Made by a program: the position numbers and the translations under genes. DNA of 64,000 nucleotides, from positions 22,706,719-22,770,718 of the forward strand of contig NC_034012.1 of the NCBI RefSeq assembly GCF_000346465.2, read 5' to 3'. Source of the stretch: Prunus persica. Its lineage: Eukaryota; Streptophyta; Magnoliopsida; Rosales; Rosaceae. The number at the start of each line of letters is the position of its first letter. The stretch's first letter is position 1. Below are positions 9,501-20,569 of this stretch, in pieces. The notes beneath the pieces were generated by a model. It did not search any database and had not been told where the DNA came from. It saw only the letters and a program-made list of their open reading frames with translations.

Positions 9501-10285
9501 TATTAAATGATTTTATATCCTAAGGGTTAGTCTCCTTAGGATTTCGTTTTTATAACCACGTCGGTGTTTTATTTTATTTAGTCGTTTGAAACTACTAACC
9601 ACGTCGGTATTTATTTATCGTCGTGATAAATATATAATGTCGTCGTTATCTACTTTATTTCGTCGTGTGAAATACTATAATACGTCGTTTTTGTAAATAA
9701 CCGTCGTTTTTATATTAATTTTGTGCAGCCGTCATTGGATCTTGCTGATTGTAAGAGCAAAGAAGGAGACCGTCTATTTTCTGGATCCTCTGCCAGGTCA
9801 TCGTGTGGTCGACGAAGAGGCGAAAAACATCGTGAACAGTGCTTTAAAAATATAAAATACCCACATAGCCCGAGCAGGACGTAAAAATGTAATTTGGAAA
9901 ACTCTCTCAGGCACACCAAAGCAACCCAGCAATGTTGAATGCGGGTACTATGTGATGCGCTTCATGAGGGACATCATCATGGATCCTTCCTTGGGGTTTG
10001 AGAATAAGGTAAGAAGAAATTACTTTCATACATTTCACGTCGTTTTTTGTATTATCAACGACGGTCATGTAAAATTAACGTCGTTGAATGGATATACTAC
10101 GTCGGTTATGAAAAATATCGTCGTCTGTGATTGAATTTCTTTTTATTTATAAACCCTAATAGTCATTGTTTATGCAGTATGCCAAGGGAAACCAGGAAGC
10201 TTCATACCCCCAAGAAGCCATTGATGAAGTCCGGAATGAATGGGCAGAGTTTGTTTTCCAAATTATTAAACAGGGCAATTATTGA
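6530..10285 (+). CDS. Transposase_24-like / C48 (Ulp1-like) protease protein of CACTA 1, premature stop
   Basis: Six coding exons can be followed by frame and splice sites: 6530-7339, 7807-8361, 8675-8898, 9114-9284, 9729-10008 and 10178-10285, about 715 codons. The start is the ATG at 6530 (MVSQQQ), just after the acceptor; codons upstream lack an ATG. Residues about 90-265 match plant Ptta/En/Spm transposase (Transposase_24): VVKRKLQKLRPIVEYNKRGK, YIGVLARSRIPLVDKKW, KDIKEQIWEAV, AKKWKDFKSTL, LWKRARQDKHG. Then comes a charged, Glu/Lys-rich acidic segment (exon 2). The C-terminal third is a Ulp1-type cysteine protease: RHW (His 589), FLDPLPG (Asp 606) and VECGYYVMRF (Cys codon 9940-9942). An in-frame TAA at 9853-9855 (after 628 codons) comes before the Cys, so the protease is probably inactive unless read through. 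Ulp1-like domains are known passengers of plant CACTA and MULE elements. All introns carry CGTCGT repeats. Confidence 0.85.
7397..7640. repeat. ~119-bp tandem duplication in intron 1
   Basis: The phrase CGTGTGAATGATATTACCAC and the following AACGTCGTTAA...GGTCTAAATAGGAATC recur about 119 bases apart. Confidence 0.85.
9341..9717. repeat. ~212-bp tandem duplication in intron 4
   Basis: TAACCACGTCGGTGTTTTAT begins at 9341 and again at 9553, and the following ~160 bases are nearly identical. The copy starts beside a second GGGTTAGTCTCCTTAGGATT, which repeats the exon 4 donor region, so the donor site is duplicated. Confidence 0.9.
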
Positions 10286-11490
10286 ACACTTGATATTTAT
10301 GTATAATGTACAAATTTTCTCTATAATATGTAATGTAAAAATTTGTTGAGGTTTTCTTAAATTAAAAAAAAAACAAACATACAAATTGCTTAACCGACGT
10401 GTAATACTTTTCCAACGACCTAATAAAGTCAAAAACCGTCGTATTTTGTTGTTTCGTGTTTTAAACAAATACGACGTAAAAATATAGTTAGACGACGTTC
10501 TTTGAACAATTGAGTCGTTCATGGTTTACAACATCTTCAATTTCTTAAGGGTTCAGGGTATCATCGACGACGTTTATGTAACGACAGCGGTTAAGTCGTG
10601 GAATATATATTTTACGTCGTATAGTTAAATAGCCGCCATGGTTTCTCATTTTAACGACGTCATTTTAACGACTTAGTAGTCTATTACAATTTACAACGTC
10701 TACAATTTATTAACACCGACGTGGTTTGTTGTTGTGGTAAGAATATTTTATTATTTTTATATCAAAATATTCAAAATAAATTTAAAATAAATCAGAAAAT
10801 TGAAAAGTCAACTCCTATGAAGTCATTGATATATTTTCTTCCACATAAACCTTGAAAAAATTCATTTTGAATAACAAAAATTTAAAATGACCATCCAAAA
10901 CAAAATTGTTTTGATGAGTCATAAAATCACTTCTAGTTTTATGGTTTAGGGTTTAGAGTCTAGGGTTTAGAGATTAGGGTTGTTATTTATTGGGGTTTAT
11001 TTTTAAAGTATAATTTTTGGGTAGTCTAGGGTATATGTTAGGCTTTAAAACCATAAAACCTTTTATAAACTTAATTTTTTAAATTGTATAATTTAGTTTT
11101 ATGGGTTTAGGGTATTAATTTTTAACGACGGTGGTTGCGTCGTGCAATACATATTTTACGTCGTACAGAAAAACATACGACATGGTTTACGCTTTAAACG
11201 ACGTCATTTTAATATGTAAGTCGGTTTATATAATTTACAACGTCTTTAATTTCTTAACACCGACGTGGTTTTTCAGTCGTCGTTATATAAAAAATTCAAA
11301 ATAAATTTAAAATTAATCCGAAAAATGAAGCTTCAAAATGAACGGCCTTACGTTCTTAATCCGAAAAATGAAGTTTCCGTCGTGGAATATTAAATTTACG
11401 TCGGTACTTGTAGAACTTTCGCCTTGGTTTTTCTTTCGACGTTTTAAAACGCGCGAGCTCTAAAAATTTTCGCGCGACCTAAATTTTTTT
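10286..11490. other. Internal spacer of CACTA 1 between its two genes
   Basis: No ORF of note. It holds the 3' end of the protease gene, scattered ACGACG/CGTCGT motifs, AT-rich DNA and a degenerate telomere-like run at 10942-10982. Similar motifs near 11100-11400 probably belong to the promoter side of TNP2. Confidence 0.7.
10942..10982. repeat. Degenerate telomere-like TTTAGGG run
   Basis: GGTTTAGGGTTTAGAG, CTAGGGTTTAGAG and ATTAGGGTTG follow each other: four to five imperfect plant telomere-type heptamers. It is internal to the transposon and short. Confidence 0.6.
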
Positions 11491-11622
11491 AGATTTGGCT
11501 CTTATTCTTATACTTCGAACCCTGAAACCTAAAATTTTCAGATTTAATTTTCCGCTCTGGAGAAGGTGCAAAGTGCACCAATGATGGGGAGCAAATAGTA
11601 CCTACGAAGGAAGAAACTCCAA
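11490..11622 (+). other. Putative non-coding first exon of TNP2, CACTA 1
   Basis: The leader ends ACTCCAACCT followed by GTAAGTAC at 11623. CACTA 2 has a comparable leader ending CAATATCCAT/GTAAGT at 41924. An acceptor lies just before the TNP2 ATG at 12257. The extent is inferred. Confidence 0.45.
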
Positions 11623-12240
11623 CCTGTAAGTACAAACCCTATCTTCCCCTTGTAAATTCATTGAATGATATTAGGTTGTTTTGTTAAAGGGTTTTATGTG
11701 TATGCTTTGTGATCTGTTAATAATGTGCTTATAGGTATGGGTTCATGGATTTTCTGTTTAATGGGTTCATGGATTACATTATGTGTTATGTTGAATTGGG
11801 AATGGATTTAATTTTGTCGTATCTTTTAATCACCCTATGTTATGTTGAATTGGGAATGGATTTATTGTTTTCATGCTTGGTTTCATGTATATGTTGGTTT
11901 CTTGCTTGGTTTCATATATATGTTGTGTTCTTAATGGGTTTTGTGTTCTTGAAAATAAACTGAGACACGACGAATTTTAAGGCATACGACGACGATTACA
12001 CGACGGTTTTTTTAAACTACCGTCGTTGTATTACTTATACACGACGGTTTTTTCATAAACCGTCGTTGTATTACTTATAATAGACGACGTCTGTTGAAAA
12101 TCCGTCGTCTATATATGCCAAATACGTCTGTTTTTGTTTAAAACCCGTCGTCTCTGTTGTGTATTACTTGCGATTAGATCATTGTATAATCTGCTATAGT
12201 GATGGTCATTGCCTGTATTTTCACTTTATTATAGATAATA
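11623..12240. other. TNP2 5' UTR intron with tandem and hairpin repeats
   Basis: It contains a duplicated TTATGTTGAATTGGGAATGG phrase (11785-11865) and, at 12000-12115, three consecutive inverted pairs of ACGACGG and CCGTCGT separated by short AT loops and by the spacer TGTATTACTTAT. Confidence 0.65.
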
Positions 12241-12256
12241 GGTTATAGTGTCGGAG

Positions 12257-15200
12257 ATGGATAAGTCATGGATGCACTCGGATAGAAGATCGAAGGCATA
12301 TGAATTTGGGGTGGAAGCATTTTTGAACTTTGCTGTAGAAAATCTTCTAACTACAACACATATCCGTTGTCCATGTGTTAAATGTGTTAATTTGAAGTTG
12401 TTTGGGGTTGGAATTATAAGGGATCACTTATACTTTAATGGAATTGACCAAAGCTATAAGAATTGGACATTTCACGGAGAACCTTGGGAAGCAACTACTA
12501 ATGCTAGTAGAAATGTTGAAGAAGATGATGGCCATAGTAGGTACAGTTTTGTGTCTGAAGAAATTGATATGGATGATAATGATTTTGGTGATTTTGGTTC
12601 GGATCCGTATGAGTTTGCCAATGTGATTGGGGATGGAGATCAACCAGTGTACCCTGGTTGTAGAAAGTACACGAAGTTATCGGCATTAGTGAAGTTGTAT
12701 AATTTGAAGGCAAAACAAGGGATGAGTGATGTCTGTTTTACAGAATTATTGATACTTCAAGGCGATTTGCTTCCAGAAGGAAATACAATACCAACCTCCA
12801 TGTATGAGGCTAAAAAGACTTTGTGTGCATTGGGGCTGAGTTATGAGAAAATGCACGCATGCCCCAATGATTGCATCTTGTATAGGAAGGAGTATGAGGA
12901 TTCAACTAATTGTCCTACTTGTGGTATCTCAAGATGGAAGGAAGGCAAAAATACAATCTTGAAAGAGGGTGTGCCAGCGAAGGTGGTGTGGTATTTTCCC
13001 CCAATTCCAAGGTTTAAAAGGATGTTTCAATCACATGAGACAGCTAAGAGTTTGACTTGGTGGCATGCTGCTAGAAAATCAATTGACGGTCAGATGTCTC
13101 ATCCGGCGGATTCCCCGTCTTGGAAACTTCTTGATGATAAATGGCCTGAGTTTGGTAATGAGCCGAGAACCTTGAGATTGGCTCTTTCATCTGATGGATT
13201 CAATCCCCACAGTTCTCTAAGTAGCAGATATAGTTGTTGGCCGGTTATCTTAGTTACATATAATCTCCCTCCATGGCTGTGCATGAAACGAAAGTTCATG
13301 ATGTTAACCTTATTGATTTCCGGTCCTAAACAACCCGGAAATGATATAGACGTTTACTTGGAGCCTTTGATTGATGATTTAAAATCCTTGTGGGTTGGGA
13401 TTAGAGGAGTGTATGATGCACATAATGGAGAATATTTTACACTCAGAGCTGCATTAATGTGGACAATTAATGATTTCCCCGCCTATGGAAACTTATCTGG
13501 TTGTGTTGTTAAAGGATATAAAGCTTGTCCAATATGCGGCGATGATACACCTAGTCACAGGTTGAAAAATGGCCACAAAATTTGTTACATTGGGCATAGA
13601 AAATGGTTACCAATCAATCATCCATATAGGAGGCAACGTGCAGCTTTTAATGGGAAACCTGAATATGGCATACCTCCCGAGCCATTAACCGGAGAAGAAG
13701 TGCTGCATATGGTTGAAAATGGTGACAGAGTTTGTTGGAAGAAGAAATCAATATTCTTTGATCTCGAGTATTGGAAATACCTTCCTGTGAGGCATGCCCT
13801 AGATGTTATGCACATTGAGAAGAATGTTTGCGATATTATCATTGGTACATTGCTGGAGATCCCTGGAAAAAATAAAAATGGGATTGCTGCTCGATTAGAT
13901 TTATTGAACATGGGGGTCAAAACTGATTTGCAACCCGAGTATGGAGAAAGACGTACTCGTTTGCCTCCTGGGCCTTGGAATTTGTCAAGAGCAGAGAAGA
14001 GAGAGGTTTGCAATTCTTTCTATGGTATGAAGGTCCCTGAAGGTTATTCTTCAAATATTAAAAATCTTGTATCTTTACAAGATTCAAGACTTCTTGGCCT
14101 TAAATCACATGATTGTCATACCTTAATGCAACAATTGCTTCCTGTGGCAATTCGTTCTGTTTTGGAGAAGCCTGCAAGGTATGCAATAACTCGTTTGTGC
14201 TTCTTCTTCAATGCTATATGTGCAAAGACTGTTGATGTTTCCAAGCTAGATAAGTTGGAAGAAGATGTAGTAGTTACTCTGTGTTTGCTTGAGAAGTACT
14301 TTCCCCCTTCATTCTTTGATATCATGGTTCATCTAGTAGTACATCTTGTCAGAGAAGTTCGTCTATGTGGGCCAGTATATTTTAGGTGGATGTATCCGTT
14401 TGAAAGATATATGAAAGTGCTGAAGGGGTATGTTCAGAATCGTACTCGTCCCGAAGGTTGCATTGCTGAGCGGTATATAGCTGAAGAAGCGGTAGAGTTT
14501 TGTACTCAGCATTTATCTGATGTTAGTACAGTTGGAGTGCCTTCAAGCCAAAAGATGGGACTTTCAAAGCCATTATCAGGTTGCACAGTGAGCGTAGTTG
14601 ATCAGGACCTGTTGAATCAAGCACATCTATATGTCTTGGAGAATACGGAGGAAGTCCTACCTTATATCGAGTACGTATGAGTTTTATTCTTTAAGTTTCC
14701 ATTTTAAATTATTTCTTATGTTTATCTTCTATATTTGGGACCGTAATGCTTGAATTTTTCGTGTCATGTAGGCAACATATGATCCACATCAAGACTGCTT
14801 ATCCAAAATTTAGAAAGAGAACTAAGTGGCTGCAGGATAAGCACAATAGCACTTTCATTCAATGGCTACGCTTCAAGGTATATGTTGTTGAATAACATAT
14901 TTCTCTTTTAATTTTCTTCTTATTTATATGTTAGATTGAATTAAGATATGATTAATTTGCAGGTTCAAAGTGAACTTGAGGAAGACAATCATGGCGTATC
15001 AGAAAATTTAAGGTGGCGAGCAGCTGGTCCAAACATGTCAATGCCATTATATAGGAGCTATCTTATTAAAGGTATTAAATTCAATATCAAGGCACAAGAT
15101 GATGTGCGGACAACTCAAAATAGTGGAGTTTATTTACTTGCACATACCATGCAAGTTGCTAGTGCCAAGGATAAAAACCCAATTCTCTCAAATATGGGTT

Positions 15201-15607
15201 TCTATGGTGTCATTCAAGAAATTTGGGACCTTGACTACCAAAAGTTTACAATCCCAGTCTTTAGGTGTGATTGGATAGATAGTTCTGGTCTTGTAGTCGA
15301 CGAACTTGGATTTACCCTTGTAGATTTGAGTAAAATTGGACATAGGAATGACCAATTTGTTTTGGCTTCTCAAGTCAAACAAATATTTTTTGTTGACGAC
15401 CCGATGCATCGTGGTTGGTCGGTAGTGTTATCAATGCCTAATAGAGAATATAATGATGTTATTGGTGATGAAGTCTTAGGTGATGTGATAATTGAGTGTG
15501 AGCCATTTACTAGAGGGATGCCAAATGTTGACACATTTGATGAACTGGTGGGTGAGTTAGGCGGTCAAAATATTCGAGATGGGTGTGAAGATATATGGAT
15601 TGAATGA
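12257..15607 (+). CDS. TNP2: TNP2-type transposase of CACTA 1, apparently intact
   Basis: Exons 12257-14670, 14772-14877 and 14963-15607 join in frame (2414+106+645 nt), giving about 1054 residues. I start at the ATG at 12257 (MDKSWMHSDRR); codons just upstream include only a GTG. Domain order fits plant En/Spm TNP2: transposase-associated zinc-binding region at residues 1-75 (CPCVKC), core (Transposase_21) around 190-580 with TYNLPPWLCM, GCVVKGYKACPICGDDT and ALDVMHIEKNVCD, DUF4218 around 615-770 (RWMYPFERYMKVLKGYVQNR, RPEGCIAERYIAEEAVEF), and DUF4216 near 920-965 (FYGVIQEIWDLDY). TNP2 catalyses excision and insertion together with a TNPA-like protein. Compared with CACTA 2 it lacks 17 codons in-frame at about 13714 (between MVE and NGDR). 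No frameshift or stop was seen. Confidence 0.93.
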
Positions 15608-15669
15608 TGCTTATGTAATTGGCAGTGTATGACATTAATTTTGTAATATATTGTAATGTGATTTCTTCA

Positions 15670-17217
15670 CTTTCTACGTTCAAATAAAACACGACGTTAT
15701 TGTGAACCAGTTATTCAGCATATTTACCGACGTCTTAAAGCAACGTAACAATGAAGAACCACGACGCTATTGTGAAGCAATTATTCAGGATATCACGTCG
15801 GGGAAGGATTAAGAACCGCCATGTAATTTAAAATAACACGACTCCAATCCCATAATACCGACGTCTATAAAACGAGATATATAATCTGAACGTTAAAAAA
15901 TACGACGTCATCATACATTTTCCACGTCGCAAGTTCTTTTATAAACGAAGAGGAACGAAATGAATTCCGACGGTAATTCATCATAACCGCCGTCTAATAT
16001 CAATTAAACGACGTTATTTGTAATACGGCTCTCATCATAATCAACGCCGTCTATATGTTCTGTAATACGGCTCTCATTTATTTGGAACCGACGTTGTTTA
16101 GAAGTTCAACGTCGTCTATATTAATAAGTGCGTCGTGAGTAATGAATACATATAAATACAACGTCGACTATATACATGCCACCGACGTTGTTTCGAATTT
16201 CAACGTCAACTATATAAATACATACGTCGTAAATAATGACACTGACAACTATTTCCACGTCATCTTTTTTAGAAAAATCGAAGTGAAAAATTTATTTCAC
16301 GACGGTTGTTTGTAAATAAGAGACGTAGTAGATTTCAATAACGTTGTCTTCTCATGTATTTAAAGACGTCATATTTTTTCTTGTCGTGAAAATTATATTT
16401 AACGGCGTAGTGTTTTAGTTGTCGTCGTTGTATGTCTATCTTGCGGCCTTGTTCTTTTAATATGTGTCATATTTTTCCTTTTTAACGACGGTGATTTGTT
16501 TGAGTTGGTCGTCTATTCTCATCCTCGACTATTTTTAAGAACTTTAGCAGACTAAACACGTCTGTTTTTATTTTTTTTCGACGTTGTTTTATTTAACAAC
16601 GTCCAATATTTATCGTCGTTGTTTGTTTCTGAAAATAGGACGTATAAATTTTGTAATACGACTCTCATATATTTGTAACCGACGTTGTTTCGTCGTTCAA
16701 CGTCTACTCTATAAATACATACGTCGTAAGTAATGACACTGACAACTATTTCCACGTCATCTTTTATAGAAAAATCGAAGTGGAAAATTTATTTTACGAC
16801 GGCTGTTTTTATATAGGCGACGTAGTAGGTGTCAATAACGTCGTCTTCTAATGTATATAAAGACGTCATATTTTTTATTGTCGTGAAAATGATATTTAAC
16901 GGCGTCTTATTTTATTTTTCGTCGTTGTATGTCTATCTTGCGGCCTTGTTCTGTTAATATGTGTCATATTTTTCCTTTTTAACGACGGTTTTTTTAGAGA
17001 GTTGGTCGTCTATTCTCATCCTTGACTGCTTTTTTAGATCTTTTTGCAGTACAAAGACGTCGTTTTGTATTTGTTGATGACGTTGTATATTTTAACAACG
17101 ACGGTGATTTAGCGTCGTGGTTTATGAGGGAAAAGATGACGGTGGATTCCACGACCATTGAAAAACCGAATACACGACGGTGATTTACCGTCGTCTTTTT
17201 GCTTTTTTGTAGTAGTG
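15670..17217. repeat. 3' subterminal repeat region of CACTA 1 with a ~497-bp duplication
   Basis: Dense ACGACG/CGTCGT motifs run to the terminal inverted repeat. A large tandem duplication is evident: GACACTGACAACTATTTCCA at 16238 recurs at 16735, and the following ~300 bases match, including TCTATCTTGCGGCCTTGTTC. No ORFs of interest. Confidence 0.88.
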
Positions 17218-17544
17218 ATTCAAAGTAAGTGACCCAAATTGGCATCATAGTTCAGAACATATTGAAAGGCTCTTTGTCCAAAGATGTGAGTAGTTTGATA
17301 TAGCTTTGACTATGATGGATCGACATGGAATATGCACAGTTATAAAATAGCAAAAGTTCTCCTCTATCCAAAGATGTGTACAACTTTTGTTCAAGGAATT
17401 ATCTAACTGTTTGTATTTTAGTGTCAATGGACGTACTTAAACTTTCTATCCAAAGATGTGAGTTAAGTATGTTTAAGTTAAAGTCTTTTGGGGAAATTGT
17501 TTAAGGTATTAATGTTTTAAAACCTGTACAGTCAATCAGAATTC
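17218..17544 (+). other. Copia 1 leader, part 2
   Basis: It resumes the Copia sequence after the target duplication ATT. TCCAAAGATGTG occurs three times at 17277, 17368 and 17449, as imperfect direct repeats. No ORF. Confidence 0.7.
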
Positions 17545-19491
17545 AAACCAGACCCTCACTGGCTCAATCTACAAGAAATGGAGAGAAGATCTTGAAATAG
17601 CAATTGGCTTACTGGACTATGAAATGGTTCTAACTGAGGAAGCACTAGCCACACCAGCAGCTGATGCATCTGTCGAAACTAGGACCAAGTTTGCAAAATG
17701 GACTAAGGCTAACAAAATGGCAATCTTAATCATGAGGAGATCAATTTTAGAGGAGGTACAGGACAGCATCACAGAATCTGAAAATGCAAAGGCATTTATT
17801 GAGGCAATTGCAGAGAATTTCCAAAGCTCCAAAAAGGCTGAGATAGGTACACTAATGAGCAAACTCACAGATTTGAAGTATAATGGAGAAGGATGCATAA
17901 GGACTCACATTCTGAACATGGGCGAAATTGGAAACAAACTGAAAGCTCTGAAAGTTACAGTAGATGAAGCCATGATGGTGCACTTTTCTCTTAACTCCCT
18001 ACCTAGCATTTATAGGCATTTGAAAACTACTTATATTGCTCAAAAGGAAATATGGACAGTGGCTGATCTAATAGGAATATGTGTGCAGGAAGAGCAAAGC
18101 ATTAGAAATGATAATGCAAAGGGACATGTGAATCTGGTGAAGGATTTTAAAGGCAAGCCAAAGGAAGAATATAAATCCAAATAAGCAGACAAGAAGCAGA
18201 AGAAGGATGAAACTGCCAAAGGGACAGGTCCAATAGGTCTGAAATATTTTTTCTGCAAAAAGTTTGGTCACATGAAGAGGGATTGTAGAAGGTACAAGCG
18301 TTGGTTGGACAAGCAAAAGGCTAAAGGTAAGAAAACCTCAGTTTTTGTGGTTTATGAATCAAATTCACTTGAAATGTTATCCAATACATGGTGGTTAGAC
18401 AGTGGTGCAACAGTTCATGTAACAAATTCCTTGCAAGGGTTCAAAACAAAGAGAGTGCCAAACAAGGATGACTTGAAGGTGTTCGTGGGAAATGGAGAAA
18501 GAGTTAAAGTAGATTTTATTGGTTTAGTTAATCTAGAGTTGCAATCTAGTTTTTGTTTGGAATTAGTTGATGTCGTTTATGTTCCTACTATGACAAGGAA
18601 CCTTTTATCAGTTCGTAGGCTTGTAAAATCAAACTTACAGTTTGAGTTTGATGATTTTGGTTTCTCCATTTCAAGAAATGAAAGAGTTGTTGGTAATGGC
18701 ATGATTGTTGATGGAATGTTTCGTTTGAATTGCAGACTACCAAAACAAGGCACTGAAATGTTAAATGTAATAAGCACAATACAATTAATCAATTCAAAGA
18801 GGATAAATCTCTTAAGTAAGCAATCTATGTTGCCACCACTTGACCACCATGAAAGGGATAAAACATGTATTGAATGTGCAAAAGGAAAGATGACAAACCT
18901 TAGAAAGAAAGGAGCTGTAAGGAGTAAAAATTACTTGAGTTGATACACACTAATATCTGTGGCCTTTTTCCAGTCAACACTCATGATGGCTACAAATATT
19001 TTATAACCTTTACTGATGATTTTTCCAGATATGGTTATGTGTATCTATCAGTAGAAAAATTGAAGGCATTGGACATGTTTAAAATTTACAAAGCAGAGGT
19101 TGAGAACCAACTAGATTCGAAAATCAAGGTAGTGAGGTCTGATAGAGGTGGAGAGTTCTATGGAAAATTCACTGAGAAAGGAAGAAATCCAGGACCTTTT
19201 GCCGTTTTCTTGCAACAAGAAGGTATTGTGGCTCAATACACGAATCCTGGAACACCACAGCAAAATGGTGTTTCAGAGAGACGAAATAGAACTTTGATAG
19301 AGATGGTGAGAAGCATGATGTGTTGCACAGCACTACCAAATTTCTTATGGGGAGAAACTTTGAAGACAGCAAATAACTTGGTTAATAGAACACCTACTAA
19401 AGTGTTGACAAAACCCCATATGAGATCTGGTGCAATAGAAAACCAAGTTTCGACAGTCCCTTGTGAACTATCAATCATGACAGTGGCTTGA
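17545..19491 (+). pseudogene. Copia 1 gag-protease-integrase remnant
   Basis: The gag reads from about 17549 (LTGSIYKKWREDLEIAIG) through ILYK-like helices to the TAA at 18182-18184, an in-frame stop. After it the frame continues with a damaged zinc knuckle (FFCKKFGHMKRDC, first Cys replaced by Tyr), aspartic protease (WWLDSGATVHVTNS) and the integrase lead-in (CIECAKGK). A frameshift near 18930 leads into the integrase core: IHTNICG, FTDDFSRYGY, VRSDRGGEFYG, QQNGVSERRNRTL, which keeps the DD-35-E signature residues. Similarity stops near 19430 and the 3' polypurine tract follows soon after. Reverse transcriptase and RNase H are deleted. Confidence 0.93.
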
Positions 19492-19578
19492 TAAAGGAAT
19501 AAAGATAAGAGTAGATTTTCACATGGCCATTAAGTGATGACAATGAGCTTCGATCGATTATTTAATCAAGTGGGAGAA

Positions 19579-20023
19579 TGTAAGATGGTTCGCTGTCTTA
19601 AACCACATAAGTGATCTTCTAATCGAATAAGGATTCCTAAGAACTCATGGTTTATCAGAAAGTCTATTCCTATCAGATATGGCAACCTAATATAAGTGTT
19701 CTAGATATATACACAGGCTTAAAGATTCCTACTTTAATAAGGATTAAGATTACCTAATCCTATAAGCATTAAGGTTATCTCTAGGAGTTTCTTGATGGGC
19801 AAAACTCCTAGAGATATGCATATAAATAGGAGGCTCCTTCTAGAGCCGAGACACACAAAAACAAGCATACAGATATTCACCCCATTAGAATTACTGCTGA
19901 AAGAGTTCTTGGCTTCTAGGAGAAAGTCTTTGTTTTCTCAAGTTCGGTTTTGATCTTCATCTTGTTCAACATATCTGATATAGGTTAGTTAGTGTTTTAC
20001 ATGTTTATCTAGTTAGACTTACA
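19579..20023 (+). repeat. 3' LTR of Copia 1, complete
   Basis: 445 bp, TGTAAGATGG to TTACA, preceded by the polypurine tract AAGTGGGAGAA and followed by the target duplication GTATC. It contains TATAAATAGG (promoter TATA) near 19824. Confidence 0.93.
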
Positions 20024-20028
20024 GTATC

Positions 20029-20564
20029 GTGTAATATCTAAAACTTTTCTTCTTCTTTTGTCATGTTTCTCCAAATTTCATATTTTCTTTGTCTTCCCTT
20101 CCTGAATACAAAAATGAGTTGGGATACAAGTTATATTACAACCACCAAATTGTGATGCCTTCCGTCCTTGAAATGTTGTTCTCATTGAAAGCTTTCAAGG
20201 AAGACAAATTTGTCCTTTCTGACTTAGCCAAACTTACTTCGCCCATTCCAATATATTCCCCCCATTTTTGGACCGTGAAATGTGGAATTGGAAACTTTAT
20301 AAGAATGTCAATATGCTCACTAGGGTAGATGTTTTTAGTTAATAGTAATGGATGGACACTATGGAATAGGTATAAATGCAAATAGTTGAGATTCTTTGTT
20401 GGATGTGGCGTAACAAGAATTGTCCCTGACATGGAAATCAAGCTTATTCAGAAACCTTCAATTCAGTAGTCATATACTTTCTTTAAATCCATTGAAATTT
20501 ATAGTAGTCAGGTTTAACCATGTGAGACTTAAATTTTTGAGCTTGTAGTAACTTTACAGTTGTA
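20029..20564. other. Spacer between Copia 1 and Copia 2
   Basis: AT-rich sequence. Reading frames of 79 aa (+) and 101 aa (-) overlap at 20089-20441 but match no family I recognise and show no supporting signals. I call no gene. Confidence 0.5.
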
Positions 20565-20569
20565 ACTAT

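Larger units (their letters stand above)
3391..17217 (+). mobile_element. CACTA (En/Spm) DNA transposon, element 1
   Basis: The left end reads CACTACTACAAAAAGTG and the right end TTTTTTGTAGTAGTG, an inverted pair. ATT precedes 3391 and ATT follows 17217, the 3-bp target duplication expected for this superfamily. The 13.8-kb element holds, in order: 5' subterminal repeats with a captured host gene fragment, a Transposase_24-like/C48 protease gene, an internal spacer, a TNP2 transposase gene and 3' subterminal repeats. TNP2 seems intact while the protease gene has a premature stop. The element may therefore be mobile if the protease is not needed or is supplied elsewhere (inference). Confidence 0.95.
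2833..20023 (+). mobile_element. Ty1/Copia retrotransposon 1, interrupted by CACTA element 1
   Basis: Near-identical LTR sequence occurs at 2833-3171 and 19579-19917. The 3' LTR runs to 20023 (TG at the start, ACA at the end). The outer bases are GTATC at 2828-2832 and GTATC at 20024-20028, a 5-bp target duplication that fixes both ends. A polypurine tract (AAGTGGGAGAA) precedes the 3' LTR. The internal region carries a broken gag-protease-integrase; reverse transcriptase and RNase H are missing. By eye the LTRs differ at about 7 of 339 aligned positions. CACTA element 1 sits inside the untranslated leader, so the Copia landed first. Confidence 0.93.

Noticed and set aside
10942..10982. Interstitial telomere marking a chromosome fusion
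   Set aside because: Too short and degenerate, and internal to a transposon.
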